From the NCBI RefSeq assembly GCF_900117415.1, contig NZ_FPEI01000006.1:1922001-1986000 (forward strand): a stretch of 64,000 nt of DNA, written 5' to 3'. Numbering within the stretch: position 1 is the stretch's first letter; every line of letters starts with the position of its first letter. Shown one piece after another: positions 34,101 through 42,184 of this stretch. The position numbers and the translations under genes were made by a program. Source of the DNA: Hyphomicrobium sp. CS1BSMeth3. GTDB lineage: Bacteria > Pseudomonadota > Alphaproteobacteria > Rhizobiales > Hyphomicrobiaceae. Under the pieces are notes generated by a model, which saw only the letters and a program-made list of their open reading frames with translations, did no database searches and was not told the DNA's origin.

Positions 34101-34305
34101 GTTCGAGCGGTGCTGCGACAGACACGGCCATGGTATCGGGGCTGGCACCCGGCAGGCGTGCCGAGACGGTGATCGTCGGGACATCGATGCGCGGGATGGC
34201 TGCGATCGGGAGCTGCCCGTAGGCAAACAAGCCCGCCAGCGCGATCGAGGCCATCAGCAGCGTCGTCAACACCGGGCGGCGGATGCACAGCTCGGAAATC
34301 TTCAT
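31147..34305 (-). CDS. RND efflux permease (HAE1/MdtB-like)
   Basis: 1,052 residues, the full family length. The start MKISELCIRRPVLTTLLMAS is typical. Two repeats of one helix, a large porter domain and a six-helix block can be followed. Helix 4 contains LALGFVVDDAIIVLENIVRY with the paired aspartates needed for proton transfer. The second half shows the equivalent block at IAMIGIILLIGIVKKNAIMM with the conserved lysine. It exports drugs or other amphiphiles in exchange for protons, working with the adaptor encoded 91 bases upstream. No outer-membrane factor gene accompanies them. Confidence 0.92.
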   Translation of the reverse strand: MKISELCIRRPVLTTLLMASIALAGLFAYGQLPIAAIPRIDVPTITVSARLPGASPDTMAVSVAAPLERQFATIAGIANITSSSVEGATSVTLEFSLERNIDAAALDVQSAISVAAQRLPKDLEAPPSFRKVNPADSPVIFLALTSDTTPSSQINEFAETVMLPRLSTLPGVAEVVINGAQKRAVRIRYDFDALATRGISVEELRAAVSVIAGVGPIGSIRTDRQVYVLETKSAQPNAAYFKPIVIAWRNGAPVRLQDVAEVADSVEDEEAYAEFNGQRSIIVSVRRQPDANTVAVTDAVRSMVPRFQADLPPTVQLRILSDRSESIRDSVHDVEVTLIITAILVVLVILAFLRNWRATIIPAFALPLSIIGTFAGMAYFGFSLDNVTLLALTLALGFVVDDAIIVLENIVRYIEEGMAPFEAAIKGSKEIGFTVLSITLSLVAVFIPILLMGGVVGRFFFSFAVTISMAILLSGFIALTMTPMLCARMLNHNSVHQDKPNILSRIFEAGYDAMAMGYRVTLDWSLRHRNLMLLLTLGTMVATVWAFATVKKGFMPTEDTSIIIVRTEAQPDVSFPAMLERQRQVAAAVLTDPDVLYINSNVARTTFNPTINRGSIFVQLKPRAERDGGASITDVQHRLRRKLASVVGIRAFPVPLQNLRIGSRGGASAYQYTLTGVNRDELYEGAGRLIERLKVTPGFTDVTSDLELGARQVKIDVDRDALARYGVSMEMLRSTLYSTFGTRKIATVFTPANDYWVIVEASKAHLLDPSVLSRVYVRSSTGQLVRFDALAQVTLGSGPIAVARQSQLPAVTVTFNLGPGFTLGEAVTRMAQVERDVNMPAGILGQFAGTAQVFQDSFRNQPILILAAVLTIYIVLGILYESFVHPITILSGLPSASLGALLTLILFDVELTIIAMIGIILLIGIVKKNAIMMIDFAIEARSRGMEPREAIRQACLLRFRPIMMTTMAALFGVLPIAVGWGAGAELRQPLGLVVVGGLAVSQLLTLYITPAVYLLLEQVGTKLGAGRREAMPVEAPDEADGKSLAPVRTAAE

Positions 34306-34396
34306 CGCCTATCCTCTGCGCTCGTGACTTTCGCGACTTCCGACGCACAATTCATGTGGGGCCGAACGGCGAAGTATCGCCGACGGCACCGAATGC

Positions 34397-35713
34397 TCAT
34401 GTTCGGCCGCGCTCCGGGCCGGGCGACGGCGCGGGCGTGTCGCGGGCCGCCGGGGCCGGGCCGGGGTCCCGCTTCCGCGGGCCTGCATCAGGCTTCTCCG
34501 CGCCGGCGGGACGTCCCTTCGTGGTTTCACCCGGCTCACGAACCGTGACGGAAGCTCCGGGCGCTAGGCGCAACTGGCCATCGATGACCACGCGCTCCCC
34601 CGCGTTGAGCCCATCGGAGAGATAGGCCGTGCCGGCAATCACGCGGGCCAAAGCCACCTGGCGCGGCCTGACGGTCCCGTCAGCGCCGATCACCCAGGCC
34701 AGCATTCCCTGCTGCGATGGGAGAACGCCACTCGCCGGCACAGTGATGAAGCCCGGCCGACGCTCCACGACGACTTCGACCTCGACGGCCTGCCCCGGCC
34801 ACAGCACCTCTTGCTCATTCGGGACATGCGCCTTGCCCATCAGCGTCCCGGTCGTACGGTCGACCTGGTTGTCGATGAACATGATGTTGCCCTTGGTCTC
34901 GATGGGCTTCTCGCCGCCGATGCGGATCGTTGCCTCCGAGTTGGAGGCAAGCGCGCGGCGCAGGTTGACGAGCTCGGCCTGCGGCACCGAGAAAGTCACC
35001 ATGATCGGCCGCGTCTGATTGATGATGACAAGGGGCGTCACCTCGGCCATGCGCACGTTGGCGCCGATCTTTGTCCTGACCGAGCCAGTACGGCCGGTGA
35101 TCGGCGCCAGGATGGTCAGATAGTCGAGCTGCGTGCGCCACGCCTCGAACTGGGCCTCGCCGGCCGCGATGGAGGCGATGAGCGCCTCGACTGTGCTGCG
35201 CTGCGTCTCGGTCGCCTGCTCGGTGACGATATTCTTGGTGACCAGCGTCTCGCGGCGCTTGAGGATGCCCTCCGCATCCTTCAAGGCTGCCCGGTCGCGC
35301 GCGATGTTTGCCTCGGCCTGTCGCATCTGGGCGCGGATCAGGCGATCATCGAGGCGGAAGAGCACGTCGCCTGCCTTGATCTCCTGGCCTTCAGTGAACG
35401 CGACGGCCGAGATCTGGCCATCGACTCTGGGCTTGACCTCGACGGTGGCAAAGGCTTCGACGGTCCCAGGTGCAGAAAGAATGACCGGCATGTCGGCAGC
35501 AACGGCCACCGCTGCAACCACAGGCACGGCTGGCCCGCGCTGGCGACCGCCCTTCTTGTCAGCAGACCCATCGGCCGTAACCGTGCCGGTCGTGGGCGCG
35601 ATAAGGCGTGCGACGTGGCTCAGGACAGGCCACTGCCGCGACGGCGGATAGGCGAACCACGTCACCGCGGCCGCTGCCAGCAGGACCGCGGCAATCGTAA
35701 ACAACCTCCGCAT
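34397..35713 (-). CDS. RND efflux periplasmic adaptor (MdtA-like)
   Basis: 438 residues from ATG 35,713 (GAAGGGG upstream); a GTG at 35,719 is also open. An N-terminal anchor (LFTIAAVLLAAAAVTWFAYP) precedes a linker and the lipoyl domain (GTVEAFATVEVKPRVDGQIS), the alpha-hairpin (about 130-200), LTILAPITGRTGSVRTKIGA and the beta-barrel and membrane-proximal domains ending RVVIDGQLRLAPGASVTV. The last 45 residues are Pro/Arg-rich and probably disordered, longer than in MdtA. It is the first gene of the two-gene pump operon. No regulator gene is adjacent; the 244-base spacer upstream shows no ORF that I can support. Confidence 0.9.
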   Translation of the reverse strand: MRRLFTIAAVLLAAAAVTWFAYPPSRQWPVLSHVARLIAPTTGTVTADGSADKKGGRQRGPAVPVVAAVAVAADMPVILSAPGTVEAFATVEVKPRVDGQISAVAFTEGQEIKAGDVLFRLDDRLIRAQMRQAEANIARDRAALKDAEGILKRRETLVTKNIVTEQATETQRSTVEALIASIAAGEAQFEAWRTQLDYLTILAPITGRTGSVRTKIGANVRMAEVTPLVIINQTRPIMVTFSVPQAELVNLRRALASNSEATIRIGGEKPIETKGNIMFIDNQVDRTTGTLMGKAHVPNEQEVLWPGQAVEVEVVVERRPGFITVPASGVLPSQQGMLAWVIGADGTVRPRQVALARVIAGTAYLSDGLNAGERVVIDGQLRLAPGASVTVREPGETTKGRPAGAEKPDAGPRKRDPGPAPAARDTPAPSPGPERGRT

Positions 35714-35957
35714 GCACACCCCTTCTCGCTCGCCCCACCCGTCGCCGGAGGGGTGCTGTTCGACCGCTCCGGAAACCGAAAATGCCCGTCAACATGCTGG
35801 AATCCGGCTTCCGAGGAGGTGGTCTCGCAGGTCGAGGCCCACGCCGGGAGCCAGCCTTAATCTACGATGGACCACCCCCTCACGGGAAGAACGATGGTGA
35901 TGCGTGGTATCCGTCGCCCGCTTTTGACGATTTTCGAGTGGGCTGTCTCGAAATTGA

Positions 35958-37079
35958 TCAGCCCGCGGAGTCGAGACCTGTAGCTTTCCGCGCCGCCTCG
36001 ACGACGGCCTCCTGGTGCGCAAACAGCGCGCTCGGCGGCAGGCCGGCCATGCGGGCAGCCATCACATTCTCGATGCCGGCCGTCTGGCCAGTCAGCTCTT
36101 CGAAAATAGGCAGTGCAAGGAACGGTGCGGTAGGCGGGCTGTAACCACCCTCATGAGCGAAGACGATCCGGCCGTCACATAAGCGCTTCGCGGCATCGCG
36201 CACGGCGATGGTCATCCAGCGGAAGTCCTCGGGTCCGAGCATCATGCGTCCGAGCGGATCGTTGTTGCCGGCATCGAGCCCGCAGGCGACGAACATCAGA
36301 TCCGGCCGGAAGCGATCGAGCGCCGGCAGCACGACGCGTTCGAAAGCTGCGCGATAGGCAGCCGTACCGGAGCCCGGCGGCAGGGGGATGTTGATCGTCG
36401 CGCCGCGTCCGGCGCCGCTTCCAGTCTGCTCGACGGCGCCGCTGCCGCCACGCGGGAAGTTGCCATCCTCATGGAGCGAGATCGCAAGCACGCTCGGATC
36501 GTCATAAAAGCAGGCCTGCGTGCCATTGCCATGATGCACGTCCCAATCGACGACAGCGATCCGCGCGAGCTTGTGACGCGCGAAGGCATGACGCGCGGCG
36601 ATGGCGATATTGGCGAACACGCAGAAGCCCATGCCGCCGTCGGGCTCCGCGTGATGCCCCGGCGGGCGCGAGAGCACGTAGGCATTGTCGACCGCGCCCG
36701 AGAGCACGGCATCCACGCCTGCAATCGTCGCGCCGACTGAAAGCAGCGCCAGCTCGTAGCCACCCGGCCCCATGAAGGCGCTGACGCCCAACTGGCCGCC
36801 GTAGGCGCTCGAGAGTGCCTTGACCTTCGCGAGATAGGCGGGCGTGTGGACGCGAAGAATGTCTTCCTCGCTCGCAGGCGTCGGCGTGATGAGCTTCATG
36901 TGCGCGGTCATGCCAGTCGCATCGAGCAGGTTCTTGATGCGCCGCTTGGTCTCCGGGTTCTCCGAGGCCTCGCCGGGCTGAACCCAGCCGCCGACGGGCA
37001 TCGGCCCCGCGAAGGTCCCGGCATCGAACCACATCAGCTTCTCGTGCCAGACCAGCGCGGTCGTCATGAAGGGCTCCAT
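35958..37079 (-). CDS. Class II histone deacetylase-like amidohydrolase
   Basis: 373 residues from ATG 37,079, giving the usual size of bacterial class II HDAC-like enzymes; the frame is open to 37,370. Active-site motifs are complete: LSRPPGHHAEPDGGMGFCVF (the His-His pair), VDWDVHHGNGTQ (zinc Asp and His), ACGLDAGNNDPLGRM (second zinc Asp) and HEGGYSP. These enzymes deacetylate small acetylated amines such as acetylpolyamines, or proteins. The N-terminus VWHEKLMWFDAG is typical of the rhizobial group. It is divergent from the DUF2946 gene. Natural substrate unknown. Confidence 0.9.
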   Translation of the reverse strand: MEPFMTTALVWHEKLMWFDAGTFAGPMPVGGWVQPGEASENPETKRRIKNLLDATGMTAHMKLITPTPASEEDILRVHTPAYLAKVKALSSAYGGQLGVSAFMGPGGYELALLSVGATIAGVDAVLSGAVDNAYVLSRPPGHHAEPDGGMGFCVFANIAIAARHAFARHKLARIAVVDWDVHHGNGTQACFYDDPSVLAISLHEDGNFPRGGSGAVEQTGSGAGRGATINIPLPPGSGTAAYRAAFERVVLPALDRFRPDLMFVACGLDAGNNDPLGRMMLGPEDFRWMTIAVRDAAKRLCDGRIVFAHEGGYSPPTAPFLALPIFEELTGQTAGIENVMAARMAGLPPSALFAHQEAVVEAARKATGLDSAG

Positions 37080-37230
37080 CGCCACCGGGGATTGCCGGAC
37101 GGTAGCAACGGCTGGAGCATGGTTCAACGCGTCGCCCGCGCCAATCGGTCCCAAGCTGCGAAAAAGGTCCCAGGCCCCTCGACCCTTGTATTGCAGGGCG
37201 AACTGAGCAAAATGGCGCCGGGAGCTGAGA

Positions 37231-37613
37231 TGCTGCGCCGATTGATGAGCTTCGTGGTGCTGCTGGGCGTGCTGGTGCACGCTCATGCGATCGTGCGCCA
37301 CAACGGCGTGATGATAGACGCCCACCTCCAGCGCGCATCGCTGATCAAGGATCTCATCCTGATCTGCCATCCGAGCGGTACGGGCACTATCGACACGGCA
37401 AGCCTGCCGGACATCCCACTGCCGACAGACGCTGAGAACAACTGCCCGCTTTGCTCGGGTCTTGGACCGGCAGTCGCCCTTCCGCCGCCGTGCCTTGTCC
37501 CTTCATACGTTGCATTCCTTCCGATACAGCCGATCCCGCTCCCGGCCATCCATGGCACGGAGCAACTGCGCACATTCATCCCACCGGCGCGTGGCCCTCC
37601 CCCGTTTGCGTGA
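37231..37613 (+). CDS. DUF2946-like secreted/membrane protein of copper module
   Basis: 127 residues from ATG 37,231 with GGGAG upstream; a longer frame to 36,846 runs into the deacetylase promoter. A hydrophobic N-terminus (MSFVVLLGVLVHAHAIVRHN) acts as signal or anchor. The mature part contains LILICHPSG and NNCPLCSG, a cysteine pattern of DUF2946 proteins, which are often encoded beside TonB-dependent receptors and PCuAC-type copper chaperones. Here both follow directly. A role in periplasmic metal handling is inferred from this context. Confidence 0.65.
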
Positions 37614-37689
37614 CGACTGACCGAGCTTCGGGCTGCAGCATTGCCAGCAGCCTGCAACACGTCATTCGCATCCGGGAAAATGCGTCAAC

Positions 37690-39945
37690 ATGGAAAGCCA
37701 TAGTCCACGCCGGGCGGCTCGAGCGCCGCGTTCCGTGCGTCCAACAAGTATCCTGATCACCTTGGCAGCAGCCAATATCGTGGGGGCTGTCGGAGGAACG
37801 GCGCTCGCACAAAGCAATGCCGTGCCCCTGCCCGGTCTCGTGGTCGAGACCAGCAAGGCCAAGGCAAAGCGCGCCAAACAGCCCGCAGCCCAGCCGAAGG
37901 CCGCCGCTCCTGTCGCCACCGCACAACCTCCACAGCCCTCTCCGAGTGGAAGTGGCGGTCCGATCGTGCTCGACGGCCGCAACAGCCTGACAGTGCCGAC
38001 CACGGCCGAGATCCAGGCCGAGCTCGCCCGCGTTCCGGGCGCCGTCGCTGTCGTGCCGGGCTCGACCTACCAACAGAGCACGGCCGCCGCGACACTGAAA
38101 GAAGCCCTCGAGTATGTGCCGGGCGTGTTCGTCCAACCGAAATGGGGCGAAGATTCGCGCCTTTCGATCCGCGGCTCCGGCCTCTCTCGCAACTTTCACC
38201 TGCGCGGCGTCCAACTCTTCCAGGACGGTATTCCGAGGAATACCGCCGACGGCTATGGCGACTTCCAGGAGATTGATCCCAGCGCTTATCGCTATATCGA
38301 GGTGTACAGAGGCCCGAGCGCCATGCGCTACGGCGCCAACGCGATCGGTGGAGCGATCAACTTCGTCACACCGACCGGGCGCGACGCGGCTCCCTTCACG
38401 GCCAGTGCGGACATCGGCAGCTTCGGCTTCCACCGTCTGCAGTCGAGCGTCGCCGGTGCGAACGGGCCGTTCGATATGTTCGTTACGGCCTCGTGGCAGG
38501 AGCAGGATGGCTTCAGAGACCATAGCTGGGGTGAGTCCACGCGCGCGAGCGGCAATGTCGGCATCCGCCTGTCGGAGAACGTGGAGACGCGCTTCTTCTT
38601 CGGCGTCAGCGACATCATGCAGCGCATTCCGGGCAGCGTAACCCGCACGCAAGCGCTGACGGACCCGAAGGCGGCAGCCGGGATAAACGTGACCAACGAC
38701 TGGCAGCGAAATATCGATGCCTGGCGGGTCGCCAACAAGACGACGGTCCTGCTCGCTCCCGGCACGGCCCTGGAGTTCGGTGGCTTCTATAACGACCGCC
38801 ACCTCATGCACCCGATCTTCCAGTGGCTGGACTACCAGTACGAGGACTATGGCGGCTTCGCGCGCATCGTCGACGATCGCATCGTCGAGGGTTATCGCAA
38901 TCGCTTCATTGCCGGTGTCCAACTTCACAATGGGCGCATCGACAATCGCCAGTTCGCCAACCAGCCGGGCGCCGTGAAGGGCGCTCTGATGTCAAGTTCG
39001 CTCGATCGCTCGGAGAACCTGGCGCTGTACGCCGAGAACTCGTTCTACTTCCTGCCCAGCGTCGCGCTTGTGACCGGAACCCAGTTCCTGCACGCAACGC
39101 GCGACCGCGCTGACCGCTTCCTATCAGATGGGAATCAGTCGGGACGCACTGAGTTCAACCTGTGGAGTCCCAAGATCGGCCTCCTCTGGGACATCGATCG
39201 CACGTGGCAGGCCTACTTCAATATCGCCAGGAGTGCGGAGGTGCCGAGCTTCGGCGAAAGCTCGATGGCTGTGTCTCCGCCAATTCTGTTCACCGACATC
39301 AAAGCCCAGCGCGCGACCACCTATGAGATCGGCACGCGCGGTAGACGGCCTGACTTCACGTGGGACGCCGCGCTATACCGCATGGAGATCAGCAACGAGC
39401 TGATGTGCATCTCGAACCCCACCGCGGCAACAGGCACCTGCCAGGTGGTCAATGCCGATCAAACGGTGCATCAGGGCATCGAGCTCGGATTTGGCGCGGT
39501 GGTCATGAAGGGCCTCGCGGCCCCTGGTCCCTCGCCCGACAAGCTCTGGCTCAACGTCGCCTACACGCTCAACGACTTCCGCTTCGATGATGATGCGAAG
39601 TTCGGCAACAACATCCTCCCGGGCGCGCCGCGCCACGTCGTGCGGACCGAGCTGCTCTACAAGCACCCGAGCGGCGTGTTCTTCGGGCCGAACGTCGAGT
39701 GGGTGCCACAGGCCTACTATGTCGATAGCGCCAACACGCTGAAAACGGCGGCGTATGGCATCTGGGGCATGAAGCTCGGCTTCGACAATGGTGGACCGTT
39801 CTCTGCATACGTCGAAGGGCGAAACCTTTCGGACGTCGCCTACATAGCGAGCGTAAGCATCACGGACGTGGCTGCGGCGAATTCGGCGCTGTTCGAGCCC
39901 GGAACAGGCCGCGCCGTCTTTGCCGGCGTCAAATATCGCTGGTGA
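37690..39945 (+). CDS. TonB-dependent outer-membrane receptor (probable copper uptake)
   Basis: 751 residues. A signal peptide (SILITLAAANIVGAVGGTAL .. AQ) is followed by a Pro/Ala-rich stretch and the plug domain (TLKEALEYVPGVFVQ, SIRGSGLSRNFHLRGVQLFQ, YIEVYRGPSAMRYGANAIGG). The 22-strand barrel fills the rest and ends in the expected C-terminal aromatic residue (FAGVKYRW). It lies between a DUF2946 gene and a YcnI-PCuAC gene in the same direction, a context seen for copper-responsive receptors. A siderophore ligand is the alternative. The gene starts 77 bases after the DUF2946 stop. Confidence 0.88.
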   Translation: MESHSPRRAARAPRSVRPTSILITLAAANIVGAVGGTALAQSNAVPLPGLVVETSKAKAKRAKQPAAQPKAAAPVATAQPPQPSPSGSGGPIVLDGRNSLTVPTTAEIQAELARVPGAVAVVPGSTYQQSTAAATLKEALEYVPGVFVQPKWGEDSRLSIRGSGLSRNFHLRGVQLFQDGIPRNTADGYGDFQEIDPSAYRYIEVYRGPSAMRYGANAIGGAINFVTPTGRDAAPFTASADIGSFGFHRLQSSVAGANGPFDMFVTASWQEQDGFRDHSWGESTRASGNVGIRLSENVETRFFFGVSDIMQRIPGSVTRTQALTDPKAAAGINVTNDWQRNIDAWRVANKTTVLLAPGTALEFGGFYNDRHLMHPIFQWLDYQYEDYGGFARIVDDRIVEGYRNRFIAGVQLHNGRIDNRQFANQPGAVKGALMSSSLDRSENLALYAENSFYFLPSVALVTGTQFLHATRDRADRFLSDGNQSGRTEFNLWSPKIGLLWDIDRTWQAYFNIARSAEVPSFGESSMAVSPPILFTDIKAQRATTYEIGTRGRRPDFTWDAALYRMEISNELMCISNPTAATGTCQVVNADQTVHQGIELGFGAVVMKGLAAPGPSPDKLWLNVAYTLNDFRFDDDAKFGNNILPGAPRHVVRTELLYKHPSGVFFGPNVEWVPQAYYVDSANTLKTAAYGIWGMKLGFDNGGPFSAYVEGRNLSDVAYIASVSITDVAAANSALFEPGTGRAVFAGVKYRW

Positions 39946-40028
39946 TCAGGAGAGCCGCCGCGGGCCCCGCGCTCTCATGCGACGCCCGCGGCAAACCCAA
40001 ACAGAATTCTTCGAGAGGAGCACTCCAG

Positions 40029-40991
40029 ATGCACATCATGACAGCCCTACCCCTCGCCGCGATCCTGATCGGCACTTTCACCGGTCCGGCTGGCGCACAT
40101 CCTTCACTCGAGCGGCGCGAAGCGAATGTCGGCGCACCATACAAGGCCGTCATGCGCGTGCCCCACGGCTGTGAGGGTTCGGCGACGACGCGCGTGCGCG
40201 TGCAGATCCCCGAGGGCGTCATCGGCGTGAAGCCGCAGCCCAAGCCCGGCTGGACGATCGAGACCACGCGCGGTCCCTATGCGCAGACTTACCCTTACTA
40301 TCACGGTGCCAAGCTCACGGAGGGCGTGCGGGAAATCACCTGGAGTGGGCGCCTCCCGGATGACAACTACGACGAGTTCGTGTTCGTCGGCTTCGTGGCC
40401 GCGACCTTGAACGCAGGCGACACCGTCCATTTCCCGACCGTCCAGGAGTGCGAGAAAGGGCGTGCGGCCTGGACTGAAGTTGCTGTTGCCGGACAATCGG
40501 CGCACGACCTCAAAATGCCAGCGCCGGCCATCCGGCTCGTGCAGGCGCAAGGTCATAGCCAGCAGGTCGCAGAGACGCGCACCTACAAAGCCGGAGATCT
40601 CGTCATCGAGGCGCCCTGGACGCGCGCGACGCCGGGTGGTTCGAAAGTAGGTGCCGGCTTCATGAAGATCACGAACACCGGCAAGCAGCCCGATCGCCTC
40701 GTCGGCGGCTCAGCGGAAGTCGCCAAGGACTTCGAGGTTCATGAGATGTCGATGTCCGGCGACGTCATGAAAATGCGGCGACTGGCCAAGGGTCTGGAGA
40801 TCAAGCCTGGTGAGACCGTCGAGCTGAAGCCGAGCAGCTACCACATCATGCTCATGGGCCTCGCGCGCCCCCTCAAGGTGGACGAAACGATCAAGGGCAC
40901 GCTCGTCTTCGATCGTGCCGGGACTGTCGCGATCGAGTACAGCGTCAGGCCGATCGGCGCCCAACCGGCAAGCGGCGGACACAAGCACTGA
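40029..40991 (+). CDS. YcnI (DUF1775) - PCuAC fusion, periplasmic copper-binding protein
   Basis: 320 residues from ATG 40,029 (GAGAGGAG eight bases upstream). After the signal peptide (LAAILIGTFTGPAGA) the mature protein begins HPSLERREANVGA, placing a histidine at its N-terminus as in the YcnI copper site; DUF1775 runs to about residue 170. Residues about 185-310 are a PCuAC domain with the complete copper motif: HEMSM, then the second Met segment (VMKMRR) and HIMLMG. YcnI and PCuAC are usually separate proteins; here they are joined by a short linker. The product probably receives or delivers Cu(I) in the periplasm, for instance for cytochrome oxidase assembly. The C-terminal GGHKH may add metal ligands. 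Confidence 0.9.
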   Translation: MHIMTALPLAAILIGTFTGPAGAHPSLERREANVGAPYKAVMRVPHGCEGSATTRVRVQIPEGVIGVKPQPKPGWTIETTRGPYAQTYPYYHGAKLTEGVREITWSGRLPDDNYDEFVFVGFVAATLNAGDTVHFPTVQECEKGRAAWTEVAVAGQSAHDLKMPAPAIRLVQAQGHSQQVAETRTYKAGDLVIEAPWTRATPGGSKVGAGFMKITNTGKQPDRLVGGSAEVAKDFEVHEMSMSGDVMKMRRLAKGLEIKPGETVELKPSSYHIMLMGLARPLKVDETIKGTLVFDRAGTVAIEYSVRPIGAQPASGGHKH

Positions 40992-41009
40992 GCTCACATG
41001 GCAGCCATG

Positions 41010-41035
41010 GGACGGCGCGGGAAACCGCGCCGCCC
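41010..41035. terminator. Bidirectional terminator hairpin with GAAA tetraloop
   Basis: CGGCGCGG (41,013-41,020), loop GAAA, CCGCGCCG (41,025-41,032), with flanking GG/CC that can extend the stem past one mismatch. It lies in the 46-base gap between the convergent YcnI-PCuAC gene and the 41,038-42,168 gene. There is no U-run, but the stem is very stable and the place is right for ending both transcripts. Confidence 0.6.
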
Positions 41036-41037
41036 TC

Positions 41038-42168
41038 TCAGCGCTCGGCGGCCCGCACAGCCACCTTGTCGGCGATGAGAATGTTCGACTCGTTCGGGCG
41101 GAAGCGATAGCCGATGCCGAAGTCGATGCCCGGCGGCTTGCCGCGCCGGAAGAGCTCGGCGAGCCGCGCCTGATAATTGTCCGGGAACACGGCGATCGGC
41201 CCGAGGTAGCGGCCATAGGGACGAAGCTGCCACTCATCGGTCTTGAGGAAGCTGACGGGAACGCCCGAGTCGTCTTGAAGTAGACGCTTGGAGCGCTCGA
41301 GGAGGTGCGTCCGCACATCCGAGAAGGCATTGGAGTGCAGCAGATAGGAGGCACTCTTGATGAGGGCGTCGCCGGGCTCCATCTTCTCGCAGAAAGCCTT
41401 GAAGCCGCTCTTGCGCCAGCCGCCGTTCGAGAGGTCGGTGCGCACGTAGTAGATCGTGCGCTGCTTGCCGTCATTGCCCTTGAAGAGGATCTTCGCGACG
41501 CTCGCGGCACCCTTGGGCAGCCCCTCGCCGGCAGCAACCAGCGCGCCATCCTCATTGATGTCGTAGAAGCTGACCTCGTCGATCGTCTTCCCCGTGCGCG
41601 CGAGGAAGATGTAGAGGATCGGCAGCGTTCCGCTGAAGGTGTTGGCGCTGAGCGTCGTGCGCATCTCGCGCGTGCGGAAGAAGCTGAAGTTCAGCACCGA
41701 GTTCAGCGACGATCGGAGCTGCGACAGGCCGTAGCTGAGCGATTCACCGCGCGTCCTACCGATTGCCGGCAATGACCCCGATGGCTCGAGCGCGGCCATC
41801 ACGTAGGTCGTCGCGGAGGGGAAGAAGGCGTCGGCGTAGAGGAAGTCCGGTCCGCTGAAGAAGTAGTAGAGCACGTCGCTCGGCGTCGCGAGCTCGTTGG
41901 AGCTCCACGTGCGGATCCTCGAAAGCTGCCGCGTCTCGATGTTGGCCCATGCCGAGTCCATCGCCGCCACATGACCCAGCCAGGCGCGCTCGCGCGTGAG
42001 GCTCGCGAGCGGCGAGCCCTCAGAGGGTGGCAGGCCGGCGAGGAACCGCGCCACGTCGTTCGGCGTCGCGCTCTGTGCTGGCGTCGCCCGTGCACCGCTG
42101 GCGAGCAGCATGAAGGTGGCCGCAATCAACACCGTCCACCGGACAAGTCCGGCCAACCTCGTGGTCAT
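41038..42168 (-). CDS. Conserved secreted protein of unknown function
   Basis: 376 residues. A signal peptide (WTVLIAATFMLLASGARA) is followed by a mature domain with no catalytic motif that I recognise. Notable segments: DVLYYFFSGPDFLYADAFFP, TLPILYIFLARTGKTIDEVS, DALIKSASYLLHSNAFSD and a C-terminal DFGIGYRFRPNESNILIAD. It reads like a globular exported protein without repeats or membrane segments. The downstream end shares a terminator with the copper gene. The next gene upstream (APC permease) is on the same strand 16 bases away, so the two may be co-transcribed. Confidence 0.6.
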   Translation of the reverse strand: MTTRLAGLVRWTVLIAATFMLLASGARATPAQSATPNDVARFLAGLPPSEGSPLASLTRERAWLGHVAAMDSAWANIETRQLSRIRTWSSNELATPSDVLYYFFSGPDFLYADAFFPSATTYVMAALEPSGSLPAIGRTRGESLSYGLSQLRSSLNSVLNFSFFRTREMRTTLSANTFSGTLPILYIFLARTGKTIDEVSFYDINEDGALVAAGEGLPKGAASVAKILFKGNDGKQRTIYYVRTDLSNGGWRKSGFKAFCEKMEPGDALIKSASYLLHSNAFSDVRTHLLERSKRLLQDDSGVPVSFLKTDEWQLRPYGRYLGPIAVFPDNYQARLAELFRRGKPPGIDFGIGYRFRPNESNILIADKVAVRAAER

Positions 42169-42184
42169 GAAACAAGTGCTCCAT

